From NCBI GenBank assembly GCA_023434025.1, contig JAEYTL010000030.1, forward strand, positions 65,115 through 129,114: a DNA stretch of 64,000 nt, read 5' to 3'. The notes beneath the pieces were generated by a model, which was not told the DNA's origin, ran no database searches, and was given only the letters and a program-made list of their open reading frames with translations. Each line of letters opens with the position of its first letter. Within the stretch, counting starts at the first letter, position 1. Below, piece by piece: positions 42,586 through 52,600 of this stretch. Made by a program: the position numbers and the translations under genes. The DNA is from Bacteroidota bacterium (GTDB taxonomy: Bacteria > Bacteroidota > Bacteroidia > Flavobacteriales > Flavobacteriaceae).

Positions 42586-43995
42586 TTAATCTACTGAAAG
42601 GAAAACATCATCCACATACCAATCAAAATTTCGGCTGGTATCAGTCGGAGAAGTTGTTCCAAAATCGGCATCGTCACTTCTCAGCACCAGAATTTCAGCG
42701 ATGGAAGAAAGATTCGCATTAAAATCAGTTAAGGGAATTTTCACATTGTGCCACTGCCCGTCTCTTGCCATGCCATAAGTTGCATCTGTTGTAGCCGAAT
42801 TTAAGGTTACCCAATGATTAGATCCGCCGGAAAGTTTTATTCTGACCCTTAAATTATACGTTGATGTAGTTTTCAGACTGAGATTATAATAGTTATATCC
42901 GGTTGCATTAACCGGGCTGTTGGTTATCATCGTTGCCATGGCTCCCCAGGTTTGAAACGAAGAGGAATTAGCCGGATCAAACTTATAATACAAAGCGTTG
43001 TTTCCGTGGGCTGCATTTCCAACCTGAGAAATTACAAAATTAGCATTGTTTACCGGAAGCATTACAGCATTGTTTACCGCCGTTATTTCCCGCTCGGTAT
43101 AAATGCCCAATCCGTTAATTGGTCCTGCGGGAACGCCAACACTAACATTTACTTTGTCCAGGTTTGTATCTCCACCCGTAAAATAGAACCGTAGCGTGTA
43201 AGATCCGGCAGCAAGGTTGACGCCTTCAATGGTTCTGCCTGTAAAGACATTCCATCCGCCGGTATTTGCAAAATTACCTGTCTGCCCCAAATCAGTAACC
43301 ACTCCGGTATTTTGATTTACCGATTGAAGTCTGATGGAACTACCCCCGGCCGGACTGCCGGAGGCAACCATGAATTCAAAATCATACGCTCCTGATTCGG
43401 TAACATTAACAGTGTAATTTGTCCACTCACCTTCATTGGTATAACTGATATAGGCCTGTGTGCCAACCACAATATCTACCCCATCATCCTGCCGGTAAGT
43501 CGCACTTCCGTTTGCTACAGCAAGGTTTTCTTCTTCAAAATCATGATACCCAACACCTTCTCCGCCTAAATCATAATTCTCCGCCTCAATAACTCCCGGC
43601 AGATCAACCGGAGTTCCTCCAAAAGGAAGAGCAGGGTCAATTCCTTTTACTACAATCGAAAAAGTTATGGTTTCAATCGTATTGTCGATGTATTTAACCA
43701 CTAATTTAGCTTCAAATGTTCCGGGTTCATTATATGTAACATCAACATCCGGATTAATGGAGGTTGCCGGTGACCCTCCCTGAAATGTCCAGTTGGTGGT
43801 CAGGGCTTTCACTGATGTACTGGTAAAACTCACCGTTTCGCCAAAATCTATAGTAGTACTTGATGCTTCGGCTTGTGTCTGCCCTTTTTCAAATAAGGTT
43901 ACTTCTCTGACATCATCATCACAAGAAAAAATAAAAACCGCAAGCAAAAAGATAAAGCACTTGCTTTTTAATTGTTTGTTTATTTTCAAAATCAT
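42586..43995 (-). CDS. PKD-CBM6 surface glycan-binding lipoprotein
   Basis: A 469-residue lipoprotein (lipobox FIFSC, Cys25, then DDD, a surface-export-like signal). A PKD domain lies at about 40-118 (TNWTFQGGSPATSINPDVDVTY). A CBM6-type module lies at about 128-285, with VIEAENYDLGGEGVGYHDF, YTNEGEWTNYTVNV and AAGSYTLRFYFTGGDTNLDKV. A third domain, about 290-469, is shared with the T9SS-sorted protein at 36302. No catalytic domain is present, so it fits a surface glycan-binding protein taking the place of a SusE/F. It has its own promoter with a TTGCCCC-type box (site E) and a terminator. Confidence 0.85.
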   Translation of the reverse strand: MILKINKQLKSKCFIFLLAVFIFSCDDDVREVTLFEKGQTQAEASSTTIDFGETVSFTSTSVKALTTNWTFQGGSPATSINPDVDVTYNEPGTFEAKLVVKYIDNTIETITFSIVVKGIDPALPFGGTPVDLPGVIEAENYDLGGEGVGYHDFEEENLAVANGSATYRQDDGVDIVVGTQAYISYTNEGEWTNYTVNVTESGAYDFEFMVASGSPAGGSSIRLQSVNQNTGVVTDLGQTGNFANTGGWNVFTGRTIEGVNLAAGSYTLRFYFTGGDTNLDKVNVSVGVPAGPINGLGIYTEREITAVNNAVMLPVNNANFVISQVGNAAHGNNALYYKFDPANSSSFQTWGAMATMITNSPVNATGYNYYNLSLKTTSTYNLRVRIKLSGGSNHWVTLNSATTDATYGMARDGQWHNVKIPLTDFNANLSSIAEILVLRSDDADFGTTSPTDTSRNFDWYVDDVFLSVD

Positions 43996-44031
43996 AATTA
44001 ATTCTGTTTAGTTAGTACTAAAAAATTTTAA

Positions 44032-44088
44032 CAAATATTTTAATTTATCCCAAAAAAAAGGGCTCTATTAATTTTTCTTTGGGGGCAA
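44032..44088 (-). promoter_or_regulatory. PUL regulator site E plus -7 box (weaker)
   Basis: TTGCCCCCAAAGAAAAAT begins at 44088 on the minus strand. AATATTTG, a near-consensus -7 box, begins 49 bases downstream (44039-44032). The lipoprotein ATG is at 43995. The box is less similar to sites A-C, but the spacing is the same. Confidence 0.45.
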
Positions 44089-44248
44089 ATATGTACATTT
44101 TCTGTATTTTATCCGTTTTCGTTTTTATTTTATTTATGCGGTGCATTTTTTATTTTTTAAAATCGATATTCTCTTTTAATTTATATCACTAATAATCAGA
44201 CATTTAAATAAAAAATAAACTTTTTACGCATTTATTGCCCGTACATCT

Positions 44249-44305
44249 TTACCCCTAAAAAGAAATATTTGAAACGAATGATTTTTATGGTAGTCGTTAC
44301 TTTTG
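44249..44305 (+). promoter_or_regulatory. PUL regulator site A plus -7 box, uxu operon
   Basis: The 22-base box at 44249-44270 begins TTACCCCTAAAAAGAAAT, and TACTTTTG (TAnnTTTG) begins 49 bases after its start (44298-44305). It matches site B in 19 of 22 positions. The 452-bp gap 43996-44447 holds this site and site E back to back, serving the two divergent arms; otherwise I see only AT-rich sequence and a leader of about 135 bases before ATG 44448. Confidence 0.65.
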
Positions 44306-44447
44306 TATAGCATAATGACTCGTATGTATCATAAAAAAAGACAAGCTGTTCTTTGTTTTTCAAACAGTTTATTTTATGCTTAAAAAGATTGCATTGAATC
44401 AGAAAAATCCATTTCAGGTGGAAAAGTAAAACTATAAAAGGAAAGAA

Positions 44448-45275
44448 ATGAGTAAAGTTGTCGTTTTAACCGGAGCCGGAGGAGTGCTTTGCAGTACGCT
44501 GGCCAAAGCATTGGCCAAGCAGGGCTATAAAATTGCTGCAGTAGATTTGAAATTAGCTGCCGCAGAAAAAGTTGCCACAGAAATAAATCAGGCAGGTGGA
44601 ACAGCAATTGGAGTAGAAGCCAATGTGCTGGACAAATCTTCTTTAGAATCTGCCAAAGCCATTGTAAACGCTCAACTAGGTGACTGTGCGATTTTGATTA
44701 ACGGAGCAGGGGGAAATCACCCGATGGGTACGACTTCAAACCCTTATTTACAGGAAGATGATTTGTTGAACGTAACAGACGGATTTAAAACTTTTTTTGA
44801 TTTAGACGCAGAAGGTATTCAATTTGTTTTTAACCTGAATTTTATAGGCACTTTGTTGCCAACTCAGGTTTTTGCCAAAGACATGGTAGGTAAAAAAGGC
44901 TGTAGCATTTTAAATATTTCTTCGATGAACGCATTCACTCCCTTGACCAAAATCCCTGCTTACAGCGGAGCAAAAGCGGCAGTATCTAATTTTACACAAT
45001 GGCTGGCTGTTCATTTTTCTAAAGTCGGCATCCGTGTGAATGCATTGGCTCCCGGATTTTTTCTGACCGAACAAAACAGGGCATTGCTTACAACAGCCGA
45101 TGGAGCTTTAACCGATAGAGGCAATACCATTATCCGTCAAACTCCGATGGGAAGGTTTGGTGTACCGGAAGATTTAATCAGTACAACCCTCTATTTATGT
45201 GATGAAAATTCGTCGTTTGTAACCGGTGTCGTGATTCCGGTTGATGGTGGTTTTAGTGCTTTCAGTGGTGTTTAA
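44448..45275 (+). CDS. uxuB: SDR-type D-fructuronate reductase (mannonate oxidoreductase)
   Basis: Short-chain dehydrogenase of 275 residues. The Rossmann start is VVLTGAGGVLCSTLAKALA, the NAG-type motif is LINGAGG, and the active site is ISSMNAF with YSGAK (Ser, Tyr, Lys). PGFFLTEQNR and VTGVVIPVDGGF close the fold. It should reduce D-fructuronate to D-mannonate with NAD(P)H, inferred from its place directly before uxuA and uxaC. This SDR form replaces the unrelated long-chain UxuB of E. coli, as in other Bacteroidota. It is the first gene of the uxuB-uxuA-uxaC-kdgK-eda operon. Confidence 0.85.
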   Translation: MSKVVVLTGAGGVLCSTLAKALAKQGYKIAAVDLKLAAAEKVATEINQAGGTAIGVEANVLDKSSLESAKAIVNAQLGDCAILINGAGGNHPMGTTSNPYLQEDDLLNVTDGFKTFFDLDAEGIQFVFNLNFIGTLLPTQVFAKDMVGKKGCSILNISSMNAFTPLTKIPAYSGAKAAVSNFTQWLAVHFSKVGIRVNALAPGFFLTEQNRALLTTADGALTDRGNTIIRQTPMGRFGVPEDLISTTLYLCDENSSFVTGVVIPVDGGFSAFSGV

Positions 45276-45306
45276 TTACGCAATAACAATCTAAAAAGAA
45301 AACAAT

Positions 45307-46488
45307 ATGGAACAAACATGGCGATGGTACGGCCCCAATGACCCCGTATCTCTGTCCGATATAAAACAAGCCGGAGCAACCGGAATTGTTACGGCTTTAC
45401 ACCACATTCCGAACGGTACGGTATGGACAATTGAAGAAATCAACACAAGAAAAGCGGTAATTGAAAAGGCAGGTCTTAGCTGGCGTGTAGTGGAAAGTAT
45501 TCCGGTGCATGAAAATATTAAAACCAGATCCGGAAATTTTCAAAATTACATTGAAAATTACAAACAGAGTATAGCCAATTTAGCCCGTTGCGGTATTCGT
45601 ATCGTATGCTACAACTTTATGCCGGTTCTGGACTGGACACGAACGGACTTAAACTATGAAACAGAAGACGGATCCAAAGCACTGCGTTTTGATGCAACGG
45701 CATTTGCAGCTTTTGAATTATACCTTCTAAAACGACCTGAAGCAGACCAGACCTATACGGATGAGCAAAAAAAAGCGGCAGAAGCCTATTTAGAACAATG
45801 CTCGGAAACCGAAATAGAAGGTCTGATCAAAAACATTATTGCAGGACTTCCGGGAGCAGAAGAAGGCTACACCCTGGAACAATTTCAAACGGTTTTAGAT
45901 ACATATTCCGGAATTGATGCCGCAAAGCTGAGGGAAAACCTAATCTTGTTCTTAAAGGAAATTATACCGACTGCCGCTCAAAATCAGGTTTTAATGTGTA
46001 TTCATCCGGACGATCCGCCTTATCCTATTTTAGGATTGCCAAGGGTTGTGAGCACCGAAGATGATTATGCCTATCTGTTTTCACAAGTACCTCATCCTTC
46101 AAACGGCATTACGTTTTGCACAGGATCATTGGGGGTTCGAGCCGACAATCTGCTGACACAACTGTTCAAACGGTTTGCAGACAGGGTGCACTTCCTGCAT
46201 TTAAGAAGCACAAAACGGGATGACAAAGGAAACTTTTACGAAGCCAATCACCTGGAAGGCGATGTAGATATGTTCAGTGTTGTAAAAGAAATTGTGCTGG
46301 AAGAACAGCGGAGAAAACTGTTGGGCAGAAAAGATGCACAAATACCGATGCGGCCGGATCACGGCCATCAGATGCTGGATGATTTACGAAAAAAAACCAA
46401 TCCGGGTTATTCGGCAATAGGCCGGTTAAGGGGATTAGCGGAACTAAGGGGACTGGAAATGGGAATATCTAAAAGTCTGACGGCATGA
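45307..46488 (+). CDS. uxuA: Mannonate dehydratase
   Basis: Removes water from D-mannonate to give 2-keto-3-deoxygluconate. At 393 residues it has the usual UxuA length. Signatures are MEQTWRWYGPNDPVSLSDIKQAGATG, SGNFQNYIENYKQSI, LMCIHPDDPPYPILGLPR, and MRPDHGHQMLDD near the C-terminus (metal-binding His and Cys region). It lies 31 bases after uxuB and overlaps uxaC by 4 bases, a sign of coupled translation. Confidence 0.96.
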   Translation: MEQTWRWYGPNDPVSLSDIKQAGATGIVTALHHIPNGTVWTIEEINTRKAVIEKAGLSWRVVESIPVHENIKTRSGNFQNYIENYKQSIANLARCGIRIVCYNFMPVLDWTRTDLNYETEDGSKALRFDATAFAAFELYLLKRPEADQTYTDEQKKAAEAYLEQCSETEIEGLIKNIIAGLPGAEEGYTLEQFQTVLDTYSGIDAAKLRENLILFLKEIIPTAAQNQVLMCIHPDDPPYPILGLPRVVSTEDDYAYLFSQVPHPSNGITFCTGSLGVRADNLLTQLFKRFADRVHFLHLRSTKRDDKGNFYEANHLEGDVDMFSVVKEIVLEEQRRKLLGRKDAQIPMRPDHGHQMLDDLRKKTNPGYSAIGRLRGLAELRGLEMGISKSLTA

Positions 46489-47915
46489 ACATTAAAGCCA
46501 AACCAATCATAACCGATCATTTTTTATTGCATTCTGCGATTGCTGAAACCCTTTATCACGATTATGCCAAAGTATTGCCCATTATTGACTACCACAATCA
46601 TTTATCTGCCAAACAACTTGCCGAAAACCAACCCCTGGAAAACATTACCGAAGCATGGTTAAATGGTGATCATTATAAATGGAGGGCCATGCGTGCGAAC
46701 GGAATTAATGAACATTTTATCACCGGTTCCGCTACAGCGGCAGAGCGGTTTAGCAAGTGGGCAGAAACAGTACCTTATACCTTCCGAAATCCGTTGTTTC
46801 ACTGGACACAGCTGGAGCTAAAACGCTATTTTGATATTGACGAGATACTGCAGCCCGATACGGCCAACAGCATTTATGACAAAGCTAATGCAGTACTCGC
46901 TCATAAAACACCGGCTCAACTGCTGGAAGATATGAGTGTTGAAGTAATTTGTACCACAGACGACCCGACCGATGACCTCCATTATCACAAAACCATTGCC
47001 AAAACCGGATTTTTCACGAAAGTACTACCCACTTTTCGCTCAGACGAATTGTTTTTTATCGGAGAGGAAAAGTTTTTAAACTACCTGGAAAAGCTCTCGC
47101 AAAGTGTTGGATTTCCGATTCATAACTTAGAAAATCTTAGTAATGCTATTGACAAAAGGATAGATTATTTTCATAAACAGGGCTGCCGGTTATCTGATTT
47201 TGGGTTGGGGGCTGCTTTGGCTTTTGAAATGGTGAGCGTTCAGGAAGCAGATACTATTTTAAAAAAAGTACTGAACAAAAAACCAATTAACACTTTTGAA
47301 ACCAACCAGTTCCGATCTTATCTTTTTGTGCATTTAGGAAAAAAATACCATGAATACAATTGGGTTCAGCAATACCATTTAGGCCCTATCAGAAACAATA
47401 ACAGTCGTCTGGCCGCACAAATCGGCTCAGATGCCGGTTGCGATTCAATAGGCGATTACCCGATGGCCAACTTCATGAGTCGGTTGTTTAATCAACTGGA
47501 TACAACCAATCAACTGGCAAAGACCATTACCTACAACCTGAATCCGGCACAAAACGAAGTATTTGCCACCATGATGGGGAATTTTCAAACCGGAGGAATT
47601 CCCGGAAAAATGCAGTGGGGTTCCGGTTGGTGGTTTTTAGATCAGAAAGACGGGATGGAAAAGCAGCTGAATACACTTTCCAACATGGGTTTATTAAGCC
47701 GCTTTGTCGGGATGCTGACCGACAGCAGAAGCTTTTTATCCTTTCCGAGGCATGAATATTTCCGTCGGATACTGTGCAATTTAATGGCCGAAGATGTTCA
47801 AAAGGGCTTACTGCCCCATGATCTTGGCTTTTTAGGACAAATGATTCAGAACATCTGCTATTATAATGCCCTGAATTATTTTAATTTTGATGGATTAAAC
47901 CAAAAAGCAGTTTAA
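46485..47915 (+). CDS. uxaC: Glucuronate (uronate) isomerase
   Basis: Amidohydrolase-fold isomerase, 476 residues, turning D-glucuronate into D-fructuronate (and galacturonate into tagaturonate). Family signatures: IIDYHNHLSAKQLAEN, EAWLNGDHYKWRAMRANG, VICTTDDPTDDLHYH, the HLGPIRNNNSR block and MLTDSRSFLSFPRHEYFRR. Its ATG overlaps the uxuA stop, and kdgK begins directly after its stop codon. Confidence 0.97.
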   Translation: MNIKAKPIITDHFLLHSAIAETLYHDYAKVLPIIDYHNHLSAKQLAENQPLENITEAWLNGDHYKWRAMRANGINEHFITGSATAAERFSKWAETVPYTFRNPLFHWTQLELKRYFDIDEILQPDTANSIYDKANAVLAHKTPAQLLEDMSVEVICTTDDPTDDLHYHKTIAKTGFFTKVLPTFRSDELFFIGEEKFLNYLEKLSQSVGFPIHNLENLSNAIDKRIDYFHKQGCRLSDFGLGAALAFEMVSVQEADTILKKVLNKKPINTFETNQFRSYLFVHLGKKYHEYNWVQQYHLGPIRNNNSRLAAQIGSDAGCDSIGDYPMANFMSRLFNQLDTTNQLAKTITYNLNPAQNEVFATMMGNFQTGGIPGKMQWGSGWWFLDQKDGMEKQLNTLSNMGLLSRFVGMLTDSRSFLSFPRHEYFRRILCNLMAEDVQKGLLPHDLGFLGQMIQNICYYNALNYFNFDGLNQKAV

Positions 47916-48938
47916 ATGAGTAAGGTAATTACGTTAGGTGAAATTTTGATGCGGCTTTCTCCCGGAAACGGACTGCGTTTTACACAAGCTGATTCGTTTG
48001 ACCTTTACTTTGGCGGAGGAGAATATAATGTAGCGGTTTCATTGGCCAGTTTTGGTATAGATACCGCCTTTATAACCCGTTTACCGGATAATGATCTGGG
48101 GAAAAGAGCATTGATGGACATCCGGAAACACGGTGTTTCCGATCACCATATTCTGTTGGGCGGAGAACGGCTCGGGCTTTACTTTTTTGAAGAAGGATCA
48201 GGAGTCAGAGCCGGCAAAGTTATTTATGACAGAGCCAATAGTGCTATGGCCACGCTTGAAACCGGCATAATTGACTGGAAAAAAATCTTTAACGGTGCTG
48301 CCGTTTTTCATTGGAGCGGCATCACCCCGGCAATTTCCCAAAAAGCAGCCGATGTCTGTTTAGAGGCGTTGAAATTTGCTCATCAAGCGGGAATCATCAT
48401 CAGCTGTGATCTGAATTACAGGACTGCACTCTGGCAATACGGCAAAGAACCCCAAGCGATAATGCCTGATTTATTGCACTATTGTACGCATATTTTAGGT
48501 GACATTGATACCGCTTTGTTTATGTTAGGTAAAACAAAAACAAATCCGGATTACAGTAATTTAAAAGCATTAAACGATCAATACCAAAATCTCTTTACAC
48601 TTTGTCCTCATTTAAAACAAATGGCCACTACCTTGCGGTATTCCCTGCATGCCAGTCATCAGCAGATCGGTGGAATTTGGTGTGATCAAAGCAACATATA
48701 CCAGTCTAAAATACGGGACATAACCCCGGTTGTTGACCGGATCGGCACCGGCGATGCCTTTATGAGCGGATGGCTGTACGGATTGTTACAGGAATCGTTT
48801 GATGAGCAGCACACCCTTGATTTTGCAGTAGCCGCCTGTTGTTTAAAACACACCGTTAAAGGTGATATAAACCTCGTTTCGGTCAGTGAAATTGAAGAAC
48901 TGTTGAACGGAAATGATTCGGCCAAGGTAAAACGATAA
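47916..48938 (+). CDS. kdgK: 2-keto-3-deoxygluconate kinase, PfkB family
   Basis: Ribokinase-family sugar kinase of 340 residues. The N-terminal GEILMRLSPGNGLRFTQADSF and the FGGGEYNVAVSLASFG motif are typical of KdgK. The PfkB catalytic motif is DRIGTGDAFMSGWLYGL, with Asp as base. In this operon it should phosphorylate 2-keto-3-deoxygluconate to KDPG for the aldolase encoded next. ATG follows the uxaC stop with no gap. Confidence 0.92.
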   Translation: MSKVITLGEILMRLSPGNGLRFTQADSFDLYFGGGEYNVAVSLASFGIDTAFITRLPDNDLGKRALMDIRKHGVSDHHILLGGERLGLYFFEEGSGVRAGKVIYDRANSAMATLETGIIDWKKIFNGAAVFHWSGITPAISQKAADVCLEALKFAHQAGIIISCDLNYRTALWQYGKEPQAIMPDLLHYCTHILGDIDTALFMLGKTKTNPDYSNLKALNDQYQNLFTLCPHLKQMATTLRYSLHASHQQIGGIWCDQSNIYQSKIRDITPVVDRIGTGDAFMSGWLYGLLQESFDEQHTLDFAVAACCLKHTVKGDINLVSVSEIEELLNGNDSAKVKR

Positions 48939-48981
48939 TCATTATATTTTGAAGTAATGAGTCACAAATAAAAAAAAGCGT

Positions 48982-49650
48982 ATGGCACAATTTACAAGAA
49001 TTGAAGTGGCAAACCGGATGAAAGAAACCGGATTGGTTCCGTTGTTTTACAGTGCAGATATTGCCGAAAGTAAAAAGGTGCTGAAAGCATGTTATGATGG
49101 CGGTGCCCGTTTGATGGAATTTACAGCTCGGGGTGATTTTGCCCACGAGGTTTTTGCAGAACTCATCAGGTATGCCGGAAAAGAATTGCCGGGCATGATT
49201 ATCGGCGTAGGATCAATTACCGATGCAGCGGCGGCCTCTTTATATATGCTCTCAGGAGCAAACTTTGTTGTTACACCGGTATTGAGAGAAGACATTGCCC
49301 TTGTCTGTAACCGCAGAAAAGTGTTATGGTCTCCCGGATGCGGCAGCCTAACCGAAATGGCCAGGGCAGAAGAACTGGGTTGTGAAATCATTAAACTGTT
49401 TCCGGGCGAACTGTACGAGCCTGCCTTTGTTAAAAGCCTGAAAGGGCCGCAACCCTGGACGAGCATCATGCCTACAGGCGGCGTATTTCCATGCCGGGAA
49501 AGCCTGTCTCCTTGGTTTGAAGCCGGCGTAACCTGTGTGGGAATGGGCTCCCAGCTGATCACAAAAGAAATCCTCCAAAATAACAATTATGCGGCATTGA
49601 CCCAATCAGTTAAACAGGTGTTGGAAATTATAAAAACAATCCGGTCATAA
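48982..49650 (+). CDS. eda: KDPG aldolase (2-dehydro-3-deoxyphosphogluconate aldolase)
   Basis: A 222-residue class I aldolase of the KDPG/KHG family that splits KDPG into pyruvate and glyceraldehyde-3-phosphate, finishing the glucuronate route. Visible: LVPLFYSADIAESKKVLKACYDGGARLMEFTARG, GVGSITDAAAA, the VTPVLREDIAL strand, the WSPGCGSLTEMARAEELGCEIIKLFPGE block (the Schiff-base lysine lies in IIKLFPG), and the phosphate loop MPTGGVFP. It lies 43 bases after kdgK; the sensor gene starts 42 bases further on. Confidence 0.94.
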   Translation: MAQFTRIEVANRMKETGLVPLFYSADIAESKKVLKACYDGGARLMEFTARGDFAHEVFAELIRYAGKELPGMIIGVGSITDAAAASLYMLSGANFVVTPVLREDIALVCNRRKVLWSPGCGSLTEMARAEELGCEIIKLFPGELYEPAFVKSLKGPQPWTSIMPTGGVFPCRESLSPWFEAGVTCVGMGSQLITKEILQNNNYAALTQSVKQVLEIIKTIRS

Positions 49651-49692
49651 TAACATTTGGTTTCTTTATTTTAATTAGTATTTTAGTGACTT

Positions 49693-52600
49693 ATGATGTG
49701 TTTTAAAAAAAATACGGCACTGTTTCTTTTTTTTCTGATGAGCTGTTTAACCCTGCCGGCACAGGATTCCGGATTGTCTTTTGAACAGATAAGTTATGAT
49801 GAAGATTTTTCGCCAAGTATGATTTCCAGTATGGTTCAGAGTAAGAAAGGATTCATCTGGATTGGTACGGAAAACGGACTGTTCCGATATGACGGTTATA
49901 GTTTTTACCGGTATATCCGTGATAAAAATACTCAAGGCAGCCTGAGCAATAACCACATTAATGTGATTTTTGAAGACAGTGACGGGAATCTGTGGGTGGG
50001 AACCAACCATGGTGTTAATCTCTTTAAACGAAACACAAACAACTTTGAAGAGATTGATGTTACACCAATCAAAGGGGGACGGAATTACATCAGCTCATTT
50101 GTTGAAGATCAGTATAAAAATGTCTGGATAGGCACTTTCGGCGGAGTTAAAAGACTAAATAAAACAACCCGAAAATTAGACAATATTAAAAACGACTCCA
50201 ACTACATCTTAAACCAAAGCCGGGTACTATCACTCTTTTATGACTCTGAATACGGCGTTTTAGTGGGCACTTCACAAGGCTTAAAGTGCTTTGATCCTGC
50301 CACTTCTGAAATACGGAAACTTCCGGAGGGGATGAATGAGCATCGCGAATTTACAGAGGCAAAGGTCTGGAAAACCGTCAGAGAAGCCAACGGTGATTTA
50401 TGGTTTGCCACTGAAACCAAAGGGGCTTTTTTCTATTCAAAGGCAGATAAAACACTCACGCAGTATAAAAATGATTTTAACAACCTGAATTCTATTTCTT
50501 CCAATTGGATTAACGATATTATTGTGGTGGATAAAAACACCGTTTGGTTTGCCACCAAAGACGGTTTAAGTGTTTTTAATAAAAACAAAAAAAACTTTAC
50601 CCGCTATAAACACAACCCGCTTAACAATTCCAGCCTGACCGACAACGACATCAAATGCTTTTTAAAGGATCGGCACGGATGCCTCTGGGCGGGCACGATT
50701 GCCGGAGGAATTAACTTTTATAACAAAGCTAATGCAAATTTTACGAATATAAGCGAGTCTATACCGCCTGATTTTGGTTTAAACAATGCCATCGTGAGTG
50801 CCGTTGCAAAAGAAAACAATGAAGCTCTATGGGTTGGAACCTATGGGGGCGGACTGAATTATGTTGACCTTAAAAACAAAATTTCCAATTCGTTTACCGT
50901 GGATGACCGGGACGAAAAAAAGACCAAAAATATCATTACCGCTCTTGCAAACAAGGATGATAATCTTCTTTTGTGTGGTACGTTTAACGGTCTTTTTCAG
51001 TTTGATAAAAACACCAAACAATTCAAACCTGTTCCGCTTTCTGCCAGCGGGCTGATTGAAGATGAACGTCCCATTACAGCATTGCTCCTCGATCAGGACG
51101 ATATCTGGATAGGCACGAACGGCAATGGCTTAAAACGGGTTTTAAAAAACGGTACGGTTGAAAACTACAGGGATGATGATTCGCCGAACTCGCTTTCTGA
51201 TAATTTTGTAACAGACATTGAAAACCGGGAAAAAGGCATCTGGATTGCGACCCAAAACGGGCTGAACTTTTTTGACAAAGCGTTAAAAAAAGTGACCAAA
51301 ATCTACCGCACCAATACCAAAAAACGAATTGGTAACAACAGTTTAACGGTACTGTTCACCGATTCCAGCGGTCGGCTGTGGATCGGGGCAGATTACGACG
51401 GACTTTATTATTTTGACGAATCAACCGAAACCTTTCTTACGCTAAACAAAGCAAAAGGCTTTACCGATGCAACCATCAAAAGCATAGCCGAAGATGCCCA
51501 GGGTAACCTTTGGGTAAGTGCTGAAGACTTACTGTTTAAAATAAAGATCAAGAATACGTCTTCCAGGTTAAAAGAATCTGATTTTGAAATCACAACCTAT
51601 TCCGCCAAGGACGGCGTATCGGTAAAACAATTTTCCTATAACTGCAGCCTACTGCTCAACAACCATCAGCTTGCTTTCGGAGCAACCAAAGGATTAACCC
51701 TTTTTAATCCGTCCACCATGTTTAAAACCCCGAATGATAATGAAATCGTTTTAACAAAACTGATTGTGAACAATGAAATCATAGAATCAGGTGAAAAAAA
51801 ATCTATTTTAAACAAAACAATTTCAGAAACATCAGAAATTACAATCAATTACGACCAGGGTTACATCGGATTAGAATTCAGCGACCTCAATTTTGTAAAC
51901 CCCAAAAAAAGCAAATATGCTTATAAACTGGATAGTTCTAACAGCAAAGACGAATGGCACATCATTGGCACACAGAATAGGATTAATCTGTCTAATCTGA
52001 ATCCGGGCTCCTATCTGTTATCGATTAAATCCACCAATGAAGACGGGAACTGGAATCCGAAAATCAAGACATTAAAAATTGCGATTTTACCGCCGTGGTG
52101 GGAAACATGGTGGGCATACCTGATTTACGGTATTTTAGTTGTGCTGGTATCAGTCGTGATTATCCGTTTTATCAACAACAGGGTAAAATTAAAAAGAGAG
52201 CTGTTTTTGGAACATGTTGAAAATGAACGTAAACAGGAAATTTTTAACATGCAGCTTAATTTCTTTACAAATATTTCGCATGAAATCCGGACACCGTTAA
52301 CGCTGATCAAAGGGCCTGTTGAGGAGTTGCTGGGTGAGCTTCAGGACGATCCCAAAACGGAAAGCAAATTAAAAACCATTCAGCAAAATTCAGACAGGTT
52401 GCTCAAACTGGTCAACGAATTACTGGATTTCAGAAAAGCCGAAAAAGGATTCATGAAAATTTACTGCGAAAAGCAGGACATCGTATCCTTTTGCTTTGAC
52501 ATATATGAATCGTTCAAAGGGATTGCCGCAGAAAAAAATATCGAATATAAGTTTGTGCTGAATTCCAATTCCATTCATGCATATTTTGATAAAAATCAAA

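Noticed and set aside
44380..44607. Minus-strand open frame over the uxuB start
   Set aside because: It overlaps the certain uxuB coding start and has no domain; shadow.
49092..49586. Minus-strand open frame of 164 codons over eda
   Set aside because: Antisense to a well-supported aldolase gene, with no homology I recognise.
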